Below are positions 1-7,297 of a stretch of 41,875 nt of DNA, piece after piece. A program made the translations under genes and the position numbers. Numbering within the stretch: the stretch's first letter is position 1; every line of letters starts with the position of its first letter. The stretch lies in the NCBI GenBank assembly GCA_002350765.1, contig DEFK01000038.1:15904-57778 (forward strand). The letters run 5' to 3'. Under the pieces are notes generated by a model that was given only the letters and a program-made list of their open reading frames with translations, had not been told where the DNA came from and did no database searches. The stretch comes from Ruminococcaceae bacterium UBA2854 (GTDB lineage Bacteria; Bacillota; Clostridia; Oscillospirales; Acutalibacteraceae).

Positions 1-33
1 TAACCCCTACATCCTAAACCCTAAACCCTATTA
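1..33. repeat. Partial array of 7-bp repeats (CCCTAAA-like)
   Basis: The window opens inside an array of degenerate heptamers such as CCCCTAC, ATCCTAA and ACCCTAA. The same consensus returns at 1936-1970, 2098-2132 and 2187-2270, so the orphan replication gene at 175-1749 lies between arrays of one type. The left limit of the array is outside the window. Confidence 0.7.
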
Positions 34-90
34 CTCCTAGTTTAATATTTTTATATATATAATAAATATCAATTCTTAATGTATATATAT

Positions 91-184
91 TTACCTACAT
101 TACCTACATATAACCTCTAACTCCGCATAAACACTGGTTTTTTTATATGTAGGTAAAAAACAATTTACTTACATTTACCTACAT
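91..184. repeat. Iteron-like TTACCTACA repeats
   Basis: The 9-mer TTACCTACA occurs at 91-99, 100-108 and 176-184, inverted at 149-157, and as the variant TTACTTACA at 165-173. The last copy overlaps the 3' end of the VirE-like gene. Short repeats next to a replication gene can be iterons that a Rep protein binds. That role is inference only; the repeats themselves are plain to see. Confidence 0.5.
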
Positions 185-1749
185 TTATTATTGTTAATCC
201 ATTCTGTAATACTCTTTTTGAGAGGAAGTGTATACATTTTCGATTTAATATCTCTTGATTGCTTAATCCTCTCATCACTCTTTGAGAGCTTGGTAAGGGC
301 TCTGCCGACGTGTACGGCGTTAGCTCCGTTTACAAATACCGCGAGTTGGGCGGGAGTAATCTTTTGCCATTCGTTTTCAGGCAGAGAGAAATCAAGCAGC
401 TCCATTACCTCAGCCTCGTACTTAAGCTCGCAGTCATATTTTCCGTTGCGGTTTTCAAGCCTTTCACGCTCGTCGTCACTCAAGCGGAAACCGCTCGGAT
501 TTTCCTTATAGAGATGATAAACATATCCCCAGACATCCTTAACAGACTCGTCCTCCATAGAGAAGAGAAACGGCTTATCGATTTTATCGACGTGCACAAC
601 CCAGTAACGGCGCGAGCCCGTCATATCGTTTAAAAAGCGGTCGGGGTTTACCGTACCGCAAAAGCTCGTTGTCCTTACAAGCTCCGACTCAGCCGCGGCG
701 TACGGAAATCGTATACGGTCGTACGCGCGGGTTATAAACGCCTTTAAGGCGCTCTGCTCACGCTTTAGGGTGTTGTCGATTTCGCCCAGCTCGCAAATCC
801 ACGTACTTACAGCCGAGATAAGGGTATCCTTGTTCTTTATATCGACAACCGCTCCCTCGGTAAACCAGTCGTACCTCAGCGCCATACGCCTAAAAAACGA
901 GGTCTTGCCGCAACCCTGAGGTCCCTGTAACACGAGAACTCCCTCGGCGCTTACGGGGTTTTCGATATCGTTAAAGGCGAGCGCTACGCACTGGATAAGC
1001 CATTTTAAAATCAACAGACGGTCGAATTCATCCTCAACCCCCAGCAGAGCGTAGATTACGGCGAGATTGCCGTCGTCATTGTTCTCGTGAGAAATGAGCA
1101 TTTCCCGAACGGGATTGTAGCGGTTTTTATCCGCGATATTGAATATATACTGCTCTATCGCCTTGGTGCCCTGACCGAGACCTTTTACATCCCGCGACTT
1201 AAGACAGTCGCGGATTACACTCGGGAGTATCGCGAGGATATTATCCCTCGAATACATCTTTAAAAGCGAATCGCTTCCGCTTCCCGAGAGCTCGATTTTC
1301 TTAGTTACACAGTTAAACCGCGTCTCTATTCCGAGGCTGAAAAGTACGTCCTCGACAGCGTACTGACACAGGCTCTTTAACTCGGGCTTATACTCGGGCT
1401 CGGGCTTGGTTTTCAGCTTATAGAGCTTCTCAAACTCCGAGATAAATCGGCTTTTCCTGCGCTGGCTGAGGGCGATATCGAGGAACACCTCGTTTATGAG
1501 CTCGTCGGCAGTCTGTTTGTCGCTTAAAGACGTAAGAAAGTCAATCACCGCGCTTGAGCATACATTCTCCACAGCCTCGATATACAGAAGCTTCAGCGCG
1601 TCGATACCATACTTCTCGCCGTCGATAATTATTCTGCCCGAAAAGTCATCCAAAGTGTCGAGCCGTTTCTGATGTACTGATATATTGGCGAGGGCGTCCG
1701 CTTCCTCAACGGTATGGGCGAACAGCTTTCGCCAGCTGGTTTTTTTCAT
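175..1749 (-). CDS. VirE-family (virulence-associated protein E) primase-helicase-like protein
   Basis: The C-terminal half carries a Walker A motif GPQGCGKTS, then a segment CELGEIDN, an arginine-rich stretch with AYDRIRFPYA, and FCGTVNPDRFL...GSRRYWV. This order is typical of the VirE/D5-like superfamily 3 helicases found in phages, plasmids and integrated islands. The N-terminal ~170 residues show no primase motif that I recognise. I chose the ATG at 1749 because AAAGGAGG lies about 10 bases upstream; a GTG at 1770 lies next to that ribosome site and is unlikely. No integrase, capsid or partner replication gene is in the window, so this is an orphan, probably a remnant of a mobile element. 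It is flanked by 7-bp repeat arrays and iteron-like repeats. Confidence 0.8.
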   Translation of the reverse strand: MKKTSWRKLFAHTVEEADALANISVHQKRLDTLDDFSGRIIIDGEKYGIDALKLLYIEAVENVCSSAVIDFLTSLSDKQTADELINEVFLDIALSQRRKSRFISEFEKLYKLKTKPEPEYKPELKSLCQYAVEDVLFSLGIETRFNCVTKKIELSGSGSDSLLKMYSRDNILAILPSVIRDCLKSRDVKGLGQGTKAIEQYIFNIADKNRYNPVREMLISHENNDDGNLAVIYALLGVEDEFDRLLILKWLIQCVALAFNDIENPVSAEGVLVLQGPQGCGKTSFFRRMALRYDWFTEGAVVDIKNKDTLISAVSTWICELGEIDNTLKREQSALKAFITRAYDRIRFPYAAAESELVRTTSFCGTVNPDRFLNDMTGSRRYWVVHVDKIDKPFLFSMEDESVKDVWGYVYHLYKENPSGFRLSDDERERLENRNGKYDCELKYEAEVMELLDFSLPENEWQKITPAQLAVFVNGANAVHVGRALTKLSKSDERIKQSRDIKSKMYTLPLKKSITEWINNNKCR

Positions 1750-1830
1750 AATAAAAAAACCTCCTTTCACTTATAAACGCAAAAAGAGGAAAAATTGCAT
1801 ATTTTTATGCAACTTTTGAAAAAATAGTGG

Positions 1831-1855
1831 TCAGTTCTCAGTTCTCAGTTCTCAG
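1831..1855. repeat. TTCTCAG heptamer array
   Basis: Three exact tandem copies of TTCTCAG (1835-1855) follow a partial copy TCAG. The array ends directly at the left inverted end of the repeat element at 1859. The heptamer differs from the CCCTAAA type on the other side of that element but resembles the TTCTCAA type around the copy at 40831-41035. Confidence 0.8.
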
Positions 1856-1858
1856 TGA

Positions 1859-2186
1859 ATGTCGAGTAGAAAGAATAGTTAAAATATATAACTTCTGTTC
1901 CCGACCGAATTAATATACAAGCTCCGCTTGCGTGATTAGGGTGTAGGGTTTAGGATGTAGGATGTAGGGATGGTCGTGCAGAAAGTATAGTTTAAGTCTA
2001 CTACTTCAATTCCCGACCGTATTAATATTGATATATCTTAATTTATCCAGTCGGGATACCGTGGCTGTTTATCAGTCCGTTCTTTCTTCCCGACATTCCC
2101 TAAATCCTAAATCCTTAGCCCTTAATCCTTAATAATACATTCGGGATACCGTTGTTGTTTCTTATGCTGAACTGTCTACTCGACAT
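1859..2186. mobile_element. MITE-like repeat element, interrupted by a second copy of the same family
   Basis: The left end ATGTCGAGTAGA (1859-1870) and right end TCTACTCGACAT (2175-2186) are perfect 12-bp inverted repeats. Sub-terminal motifs CCCGACCGAATTAATA (left) and ATTCGGGATACCG (right) follow, and GCTCCGCTTGCG lies near the centre. The centre is split at about 1935 by a second element with its own 7-mer arrays (to 2132), after which the right half resumes. The third relative, at 40866-41000, is uninterrupted and aligns to both halves in inverse orientation. No coding capacity is seen, so any movement would need a transposase in trans. The mobile nature is inferred from nesting and inverted ends. 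Confidence 0.65.
1936..2132. mobile_element. Inner MITE-like element with inverted 7-mer arrays
   Basis: The core, about 1971-2096, starts with TGGTCGTGCAGAAAG and ends with CTTTCTTCCCGACA. It has the sub-terminal motifs TTCCCGACCG and CAGTCGGGATACC of the outer element. Five heptamers precede it (TTAGGGT, GTAGGGT, TTAGGAT, GTAGGAT, GTAGGGA; 1936-1970) and five follow it in inverse orientation (CCCTAAA to TCCTTAA; 2098-2132). The equal number and complementary sequence suggest that the arrays travel with the core or arise with its insertion. Confidence 0.65.
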
Positions 2187-2270
2187 CCCCTAAACCCTAA
2201 ATCCTAACCCCTACATCCTACATCCTAAAACCTAAATCCTAACCCCTACATCCTACATCCTAAACCCTAA
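2187..2270. repeat. Twelve-unit CCCTAAA-type heptamer array
   Basis: Twelve uninterrupted degenerate heptamers run from CCCCTAA to ACCCTAA. A 35-bp higher-order unit of five heptamers, starting CCCCTACATCCTAC, appears almost twice, so the array grew by duplication of blocks. It abuts the right end of the outer element (2186) and the murC terminator (2271). Confidence 0.85.
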
Positions 2271-2296
2271 ATAAAAATGACCGCCGAAGCGGTCAT
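2271..2296 (-). terminator. Rho-independent terminator of murC
   Basis: On the minus strand the stem ATGACCGC/GCGGTCAT with a TTCG loop (2277-2296) is followed by a T-rich run (TTTTTATTT). It lies two bases beyond the murC stop codon. Confidence 0.85.
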
Positions 2297-2298
2297 CA

Positions 2299-3684
2299 CT
2301 ATTCTTTATCATACTTTTCTTTCAGCTTTTTATGAATCATATTCGCGCACATATACACGTTGCCGCCGCCCATCGTAAGGATCAAATCCCCCGCCTCGGC
2401 GTTCTCGCACACATACTCGGTAATATCCTCGAAGGTATCTATACACTTTGAGTTCGGCACCTTAGCGCCTAAATCGGTCGAGTATATATTATAAGTATTA
2501 GTTTCTCTTACGGGAAGGATTTCCGAAATAATCGCGACGTCGGGAATCTTTAACGCCTCAGCGAAATCGTCAAGCAACATAGCCGTTCTCGAGAACGTAT
2601 GGGGCTGGAATACCGCCCAAACCTTTTTAAAGCCCATTTCCATCGCGGCGTTTAATGTAGCGGTAAGCTCTGTCGGATGATGAGCAAAGTCGTCCGCAAC
2701 CGTAATATCTCCGGGAGTTCCGAGGATTTCAAATCTTCTGTGAACTCCGCCGAACTTTTCTAAGTTCTCGGAAATCTCTTTAGCCGTAGCTCCTAAGTAA
2801 TGAGCCGTAGCCGCTGTAGCGAGAGCGTTATATATATTGTGCTTTCCTGGTACCATAAGCTTAATTGTGCAAAGCTTCTCGCCTCGTCTCATTAAGTCGA
2901 AGGTCTCGTGAACGCCCTTGTCGGCGCTTATATTATCAGCGTAATAGTCGTTAGTATCTTTAAAGCCGTAGGTAATCTTTACCGCCTTAACATCCTTAAC
3001 AGCGTCCATAGTATTCTCATCGTCGCCGTTTAAGATAAGCGCGCCTGTAGTCTGTTTAGCGAACTTATTAAACGACTTTTTAATATTGTCAAGATTTTTA
3101 AAATAGTCAAGGTGGTCGGCGTCGATATTAAGAATTACGGAGATAAACGGAGTAAGCTCTAAGAACGTATCAACATACTCGCAAGCCTCGCAAACGATAA
3201 TATCGCTGTGGCCGACATAGCTGTTTCCGCCGATAAAAGGAAGCTTACCGCCGATAATCGCGGAGGGATCGAATCCGCTTCCGATAAGCACCTGAGTAAG
3301 CATACCCGTGGTACTGGTTTTACCGTGAGTACCCGAAATCGCGATACTGCGTTTATAACGGCGGCATACTATACCGAGCATTACGCTTCGCTCAATACAG
3401 GGAATACCGCGTTTCTCAGCCTCGGCGCGTTCGGGGTTATCCTTCTTAACCGCCGCCGAATATACAACGAGCTCCGCGCCGTCAATATTCTCAGCCTTAT
3501 GTCCCATAAATACAGGGATACCGTAGCCCTTGATTTTATCGAGGGTTTCGCCCTCGTTCATATCCGAGCCCTGGATCTCAAAGCCCTCGCTCATAAGTAT
3601 TTCAGCGAGCGGACACATTCCGCTTCCGCCGATACCGATAAAATGTATAACTTTCTTATTATCGAGAAGGTGGTCGTATTTCAT
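2299..3684 (-). CDS. murC: UDP-N-acetylmuramate--L-alanine ligase
   Basis: This cytoplasmic enzyme adds L-alanine to UDP-MurNAc with ATP, the first peptide step of peptidoglycan precursor synthesis. The N-terminal domain shows the MurC-type IGIGGSGM loop (residues 16-23); the central domain has the ATP loop SGTHGKTSTT (117-126); ILNIDADHLDYF and DDFAHHPTE are further Mur ligase signatures. At 461 residues it has the usual length. The ATG at 3684 has GAGG upstream. It is a single gene with its own terminator and is divergent from the peptide element and the rRNA methyltransferase gene. No other mur gene is in the window. Confidence 0.97.
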   Translation of the reverse strand: MKYDHLLDNKKVIHFIGIGGSGMCPLAEILMSEGFEIQGSDMNEGETLDKIKGYGIPVFMGHKAENIDGAELVVYSAAVKKDNPERAEAEKRGIPCIERSVMLGIVCRRYKRSIAISGTHGKTSTTGMLTQVLIGSGFDPSAIIGGKLPFIGGNSYVGHSDIIVCEACEYVDTFLELTPFISVILNIDADHLDYFKNLDNIKKSFNKFAKQTTGALILNGDDENTMDAVKDVKAVKITYGFKDTNDYYADNISADKGVHETFDLMRRGEKLCTIKLMVPGKHNIYNALATAATAHYLGATAKEISENLEKFGGVHRRFEILGTPGDITVADDFAHHPTELTATLNAAMEMGFKKVWAVFQPHTFSRTAMLLDDFAEALKIPDVAIISEILPVRETNTYNIYSTDLGAKVPNSKCIDTFEDITEYVCENAEAGDLILTMGGGNVYMCANMIHKKLKEKYDKE

Positions 3685-3877
3685 TTCTAAACCTCATTTC
3701 CCTGCTAAATTACGTATTACAAGCATTTTATTATATTATATTGCTTTTTAAGGTAAAAATAAATACCTTTCGGGAAAAATAATAATATTTCTCGCATATT
3801 GCCAAATTATCTAACAAGTGATACAATATTTTAGGTATGGTAACAGAACTGCTAATTTATTTTTCATTATTAAACAG

Positions 3878-3905
3878 TTGACAATTCAGTTTATTATGCT
3901 ATAAT
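3878..3905 (+). promoter_or_regulatory. Promoter for the antisense RNA of copy 1
   Basis: TTGACA (3878-3883) and TATAAT (3900-3905) are separated by 16 bases. Transcription would start near 3912 and run into the element against the peptide gene. The equivalent promoter is present in copy 2. Confidence 0.7.
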
Positions 3906-3911
3906 TATTAT

Positions 3912-3998
3912 AGAAAATGAGCTATCCAAGAAACGGTTAGCCCGTATTAGGTCATTATTATAAATAACCGCCTAGGGACAGTTGGCGGTTATTTTTCT
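3912..3998 (+). ncRNA. Candidate antisense (antitoxin-like) RNA, copy 1
   Basis: From the promoter at 3878-3905 a transcript of about 86 nt would begin before GAGCTATCCAAG, pass GGTTAGCCC and end at the two-way terminator (3962-3995). It would overlap the 3' end of the peptide mRNA, including the stop codon, over about 40 nt. The matching RNA in copy 2 has nearly the same predicted length (about 88 nt). Both limits are predicted from sequence only. Confidence 0.5.
3960..3997. terminator. Two-way terminator of the peptide element, copy 1
   Basis: AAATAACCGCC (3962-3972) pairs with GGCGGTTATTT (3984-3994), an 11-bp stem. A TTTTTCTTTT run follows on the plus strand and ATTTATAATAA on the minus strand, so it can stop both convergent transcripts. 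The peptide stop codon lies within the stem. Confidence 0.75.
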
Positions 3999-4054
3999 TT
4001 TATAATACAAATTATTAAGAAAATAATTGTAAGACATAATAAGTATTCAGTCAT
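3989..4054 (-). CDS. 21-residue hydrophobic peptide, type I toxin-like (copy 1)
   Basis: The peptide begins MTEYLLCLTIIF and ends CIIKEK: a short polar N-terminus, one hydrophobic segment of about 15 residues long enough to enter a membrane, and a charged tail. The ribosome site GAGAGGGTG lies 6 bases before the ATG and can pair with CCCTCT of the leader (plus-strand 4121-4126), which could hide it. Copy 2 at 27077-27145 is alike in length and differs mainly by conservative changes, which argues for selection on the protein. Small membrane peptides under antisense RNA control are typical type I toxins (Fst, TxpA, BsrG); I do not recognise this one as a named family. Confidence 0.65.
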   Translation of the reverse strand: MTEYLLCLTIIFLIICIIKEK

Positions 4055-4161
4055 TACAATCACCCTCTCGAACATATTCCCTGAAGGGTTCTATGTAAAC
4101 AGGAATCACAGTTTCCTGATAGAGGGCTAACCGCTTCCGTTTTAGGATAGCTCACGGCTCA

Positions 4162-4190
4162 ATTATAGCACGCATGTTCTGATTAGTCAA
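4162..4190 (-). promoter_or_regulatory. Promoter for the peptide mRNA, copy 1
   Basis: On the minus strand TTGACT (4185-4190) and TATAAT (4162-4167) are 17 bases apart, giving a start near 4155. The predicted mRNA has a leader of about 100 nt before the ATG at 4054 and ends near 3958, about 200 nt in all. Confidence 0.75.
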
Positions 4191-4219
4191 CGCTTTTTCT
4201 ATTTAAAAAGGTGAACGCT

Positions 4220-5578
4220 ATGAATAAAAATGATATAATAAAACTGAAAATAACCTCGATGACCGCTCAGGGAAGCGGAGTCGGAAAAAGCGAGGACGGT
4301 ATTGTAGTATTTGTACCGTTCTCGGCTATCGGCGATATGCTCGAGGTTCGTATACTAAAAGTCAAGAAAACCTACGCGTACGGAAAAATCGAGAAGATTA
4401 TCGCGCCGTCCGATAACAGAATCGAAAACGACTGTCCCGCGTTCGGAAAATGCGGCGGCTGCGCTTATCGTCATATTGATTATAATTCTGAAAAAGAAAT
4501 AAAATATCAACGCGTCAAGGACGCTGTAGAGCGCATTGGCGGACTTACGAATATTAAAATAAACGAAGTTGTCGGAAACGACCGCCTTAACCGCTACCGC
4601 AACAAGGCGCAGCTCCCCTGTCGAAATACCGAAAACGGAATTGAGTTCGGATTCTACGCCAACCACAGCCACAGGATTATTTCCTGCGGGGATTGTCTTT
4701 TACAGCCCGAGAGCTTCAATAAGGTTATGGAAATATCCCGTGAATTTATGAACGATACCGCTCAGACAGCTTATGACGAAAAAACAGGCAAAGGCAGACT
4801 TCGCCACCTCTACATAAGATATGCCAAAAAGACGAATGAGTTAATGGTATGTTATGTAGTAAACGGTAACGGCTTAAAGCGCGAGGACGAGCTTATAAAG
4901 GCGCTCAGGGATAATCTTCCTAATCTGAAAAGCGTGATTTTTAATTCTAATAGAGAAAATACAAATGTTGTGCTCGGCGCTAAAAACCGCACAGCTTACG
5001 GAAAAGATTATATAGAGGATATTCTTTGCGGTAAAAAATTCAAAATCTCTCCCCTGTCGTTTTATCAGGTCAACCGAGATCAGGCGGAAAAGCTATACAC
5101 TATAGCAAGGAATTACGCTGATTTAAAAGGCAACGAGGTTCTCCTCGACCTTTACTGCGGAACGGGCACTATAGGGCTTAGTATGGCGGATAAATGTAAA
5201 AAGCTTATCGGCGTCGAGATAATAGAGGACGCCGTAAAGGACGCGTACAAAAACGCCGAGCTTAACGGTATAAATAACGCCGAGTTTATCTGCGGTGACG
5301 CTAAATTCGCCGCTAAAAAACTGAAAGACGACGGAACTAATCCCGACGTTATTATTGTAGACCCGCCGAGAAAAGGTCTCGACAGCGATTTAATAAACAC
5401 AATAGCCGAGATGAACCCCGACAGAGTGGTATACGTAAGCTGTGACAGCGAAACCCTCGCGAGGGATTTAAAGCTGTTCACGGAAAATAATTATTCCGTA
5501 AAAGAAATAACACCTGTAGATTTATTCTCGAGAACACCGCATATCGAGAATGTTTGCATGTTAAAAAAACACAGTTGA
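4220..5578 (+). CDS. rlmD: 23S rRNA (uracil-5)-methyltransferase, RumA/RlmD family
   Basis: This S-adenosylmethionine-dependent enzyme makes 5-methyluridine in RNA. An N-terminal TRAM domain (about 1-60) is followed by iron-sulfur cysteines CPAFGKCGGC (C72, C78, C81) and a fourth near C159. The methyltransferase core has LLDLYCGTGTIGL, VDPPRKGL and the catalytic cysteine in YVSCDSETLARDL (C408). In Gram-positive bacteria this family includes RlmCD, which acts on two 23S positions, so the exact site is not decided. I chose the ATG at 4220; AAAGGTGA precedes it, and the GTG at 4211 is part of that ribosome site. The peptide element lies immediately upstream, and I see no clear private promoter between them. 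Confidence 0.92.
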   Translation: MNKNDIIKLKITSMTAQGSGVGKSEDGIVVFVPFSAIGDMLEVRILKVKKTYAYGKIEKIIAPSDNRIENDCPAFGKCGGCAYRHIDYNSEKEIKYQRVKDAVERIGGLTNIKINEVVGNDRLNRYRNKAQLPCRNTENGIEFGFYANHSHRIISCGDCLLQPESFNKVMEISREFMNDTAQTAYDEKTGKGRLRHLYIRYAKKTNELMVCYVVNGNGLKREDELIKALRDNLPNLKSVIFNSNRENTNVVLGAKNRTAYGKDYIEDILCGKKFKISPLSFYQVNRDQAEKLYTIARNYADLKGNEVLLDLYCGTGTIGLSMADKCKKLIGVEIIEDAVKDAYKNAELNGINNAEFICGDAKFAAKKLKDDGTNPDVIIVDPPRKGLDSDLINTIAEMNPDRVVYVSCDSETLARDLKLFTENNYSVKEITPVDLFSRTPHIENVCMLKKHS

Positions 5579-5658
5579 TGTAATAACTGACACTTTAAAA
5601 TCACCCTTAAATATGTTATAATATATTAAAAATTATACAGAAAGAGAGGGTACTCATT

Positions 5659-6960
5659 ATGAAAAAATTATTTGCTGTTATTCTTGCCTGTTTAACGCTA
5701 CTCTGTACCGCCGTTACATCTGACGCGGTTGACGGAAGCGTTTTAGACAGATATATTTACTCCGCTATTAAGAGTTCAAGAGCTATAGGTCTTTATCAGG
5801 ATGACGGAAGTATTCTTTTCCTTTTACAGGAGAGCGATCACGCCAACGCCAACGCCCTTAAAGAGCTTATCGACAGCGATAACGAAAAGACTATCGTTCT
5901 TCCTAAGGAAACGATCAATATAGATCAGACTCTACATATCGGCAGCAACACGACTATTATCGCCACAGGCGCGACAATTTACGAAACTCAGGAAAAAGCT
6001 TTATTACTTAACGAAAGACCTGTAAGTAATATCACTATTAAAGGCGGTAAATGGCTGACTGATATCGTAGAAAAAGGAGAGTATTTCGAGAATACGATAA
6101 TTCGTTTTATTCACTCGGAAAATATAACTCTCGACGGCGTTTCGGTAAACACCAGCTATATAGGACACGCGCTTGAGTTCGTTGCCTGTAAAAATTGTAA
6201 AGCTGCAAACAGTAAATTCCTCGCGACAGGAAAGACGAAGGCTAATTCAATCGAGGAAGCGGTTCAGATGGACGTCGCTGTACCCAAGACCTCTCCCTCG
6301 GTGCTCAGGATTTTCGGTTCCGATTATGTTCAAGGTCAGACCTGCAAAAACATTTCGTTTAAGAATTGCGAAATCTACGGTTCAAGAGGTATTTCAACAA
6401 ATAAAACAGATTCCGAAGGAAAGAAATGGCTTTCGAAGCATCATTCGGGTATCACTATAGAAAACTGTAAAATAACAGGTACAACCTCCGAGGCGATGGC
6501 TCTGCACAACGCGCTTAATGTAAAAGTAAAAAACTGTACCGTTAACTCAAAAGACAAACGCTTAAAAACAACTTACTCAATCGGCATCAACGTTTCAAGC
6601 TTCGGTAACAGCTCAGAAAAGAAGAACTCCACCGTCACCATTACAGGCAATACAGTTAACGGCGGACGCCAGGGCATTTACGTAGGTTCGTATAATTCAA
6701 AGCAGAAATCTAAAAAAGTAACAATAAAGGATAACAAAAAAGTTGTTTCCAAGTTTAAATACAAAAAGAGTTCCGTAAGAAACTATTACAATAAGTTCAA
6801 GCAGGGACCCGCGAACTCGGCGATTTTTGTCAGCTACGCGAAAAAAGTGGTTATTACAGGTAATAAAACCTATACTAAACACGGTAAAAAGAACAGTATT
6901 CACTGCGAACACTGCAAAAGTAAAACCGTAAAAGGTAATAAAGCCCGTACAAAAAAATGA
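5659..6960 (+). CDS. Secreted right-handed beta-helix (pectate-lyase-like fold) protein
   Basis: An N-terminal signal peptide (MKKLFAVILACLTLLCTAV) is followed by about 400 residues with repeated short strands of the form ITIENCKITG, VKVKNCTVN and VTITGNTVNGG. These are typical coils of a right-handed parallel beta-helix. There is no clear catalytic triad of a named polysaccharide lyase, and no anchor, dockerin or sorting signal. The last ~100 residues are very rich in lysine. The role is probably binding or cleavage of a polysaccharide outside the cell, but the substrate is unknown. GAGAGGG precedes the ATG, and a TATAAT at about 5620 may be its promoter. Confidence 0.8.
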   Translation: MKKLFAVILACLTLLCTAVTSDAVDGSVLDRYIYSAIKSSRAIGLYQDDGSILFLLQESDHANANALKELIDSDNEKTIVLPKETINIDQTLHIGSNTTIIATGATIYETQEKALLLNERPVSNITIKGGKWLTDIVEKGEYFENTIIRFIHSENITLDGVSVNTSYIGHALEFVACKNCKAANSKFLATGKTKANSIEEAVQMDVAVPKTSPSVLRIFGSDYVQGQTCKNISFKNCEIYGSRGISTNKTDSEGKKWLSKHHSGITIENCKITGTTSEAMALHNALNVKVKNCTVNSKDKRLKTTYSIGINVSSFGNSSEKKNSTVTITGNTVNGGRQGIYVGSYNSKQKSKKVTIKDNKKVVSKFKYKKSSVRNYYNKFKQGPANSAIFVSYAKKVVITGNKTYTKHGKKNSIHCEHCKSKTVKGNKARTKK

Positions 6961-6970
6961 TAAATCGGTT

Positions 6971-6998
6971 AACACGGCGTCTAAAACGCCGTGTTTCT
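6971..6998 (+). terminator. Terminator of the beta-helix gene
   Basis: AACACGGCGT and ACGCCGTGTT form a perfect 10-bp stem with a five-base loop, followed by a short T-rich tail. Confidence 0.8.
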
Positions 6999-7021
6999 AT
7001 GTAGAAATTTATATAAATCTA

Positions 7022-7051
7022 TTGACTTGTTGACGTTTTTTAGTATATAAT
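7022..7051 (+). promoter_or_regulatory. Promoter of the lysine riboswitch-transporter unit
   Basis: TTGACT (7022-7027) and TATAAT (7046-7051) are spaced by 18 bases, placing the transcription start near 7058, about ten bases before the aptamer. Confidence 0.75.
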
Positions 7052-7068
7052 AGTGAATGTTGTAAAAG

Positions 7069-7226
7069 AAATAGAGGCGCGGTCTTTATCAGTAGCTCTG
7101 TTTTATCGCGGAAACGATATGAGCGAAAGGAAATACCGCCGAGGCTTAAAGAGCTTTTCCGAGCTGTTTAGGTCGGGACAGCGTGGAATACGCGCTGTAC
7201 TGTCGCGTACCGCGGAGAGCTATTCA
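7069..7226 (+). promoter_or_regulatory. Lysine riboswitch (L box)
   Basis: Several conserved L-box blocks appear in the right order: ATAGAGGCGCGG at the start, AAGGAAATACCGCCGAGGC in the middle and GGAGAGCTATTC at the end. P1 forms from AATAG and CTATT, as GATAG/CTATC does in Bacillus lysC. A terminator follows at 7243-7268. Its left arm ACCGTGGT can instead pair with ACCGCGG at 7209-7215, a likely antiterminator. Lysine binding would then cause early stop and lower transporter expression when lysine is plentiful. Confidence 0.9.
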
Positions 7227-7242
7227 GTTTATGATTATCCTG

Positions 7243-7268
7243 ACCGTGGTTATTACCGCGGTTTTTTT
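7243..7268 (+). terminator. Riboswitch-controlled terminator
   Basis: ACCGTGGT (7243-7250), a TATT loop and ACCGCGGT (7255-7262) form the stem, followed by TTTTTT. It lies between the aptamer and the ribosome site of the transporter. Confidence 0.85.
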
Positions 7269-7297
7269 CAACTTAAAAATCTATTGGAGGTAGAACA

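Larger units (their letters stand above)
3869..4199 (-). mobile_element. Inverted-repeat element with type I toxin-antitoxin-like layout, copy 1
   Basis: The two ends are inverted copies: each reads inward through TTGAC, a -10 box TATAAT, then GAGCTATCC, an AAACGG segment and GGTTAGCCC. The right end (minus strand) leads into a 21-residue peptide ORF; the left end (plus strand) leads into a short antisense RNA. A two-way terminator lies between. Copy 2 (26816-27265) has the same parts in the opposite orientation, with conserved peptide and regulatory sequence but diverged spacers. Limits are approximate, set by where similarity of the ends fades. This copy ends about 20 bases before the start codon of the rRNA methyltransferase gene. 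Confidence 0.7.

Noticed and set aside
1..33. Plant-type telomere repeats or eukaryotic contamination
   Set aside because: The CCCTAAA units are degenerate, short and lie next to typical bacterial genes with ribosome sites. They belong to bacterial heptamer arrays that also occur inside the window.
1831..2270. CRISPR-like array
   Set aside because: The repeats are 7 bp in direct tandem with no spacers and no cas genes are present.
3208..3690. 160-residue plus-strand ORF opposite murC
   Set aside because: It is a frame shadow of murC, whose protein motifs are unambiguous.
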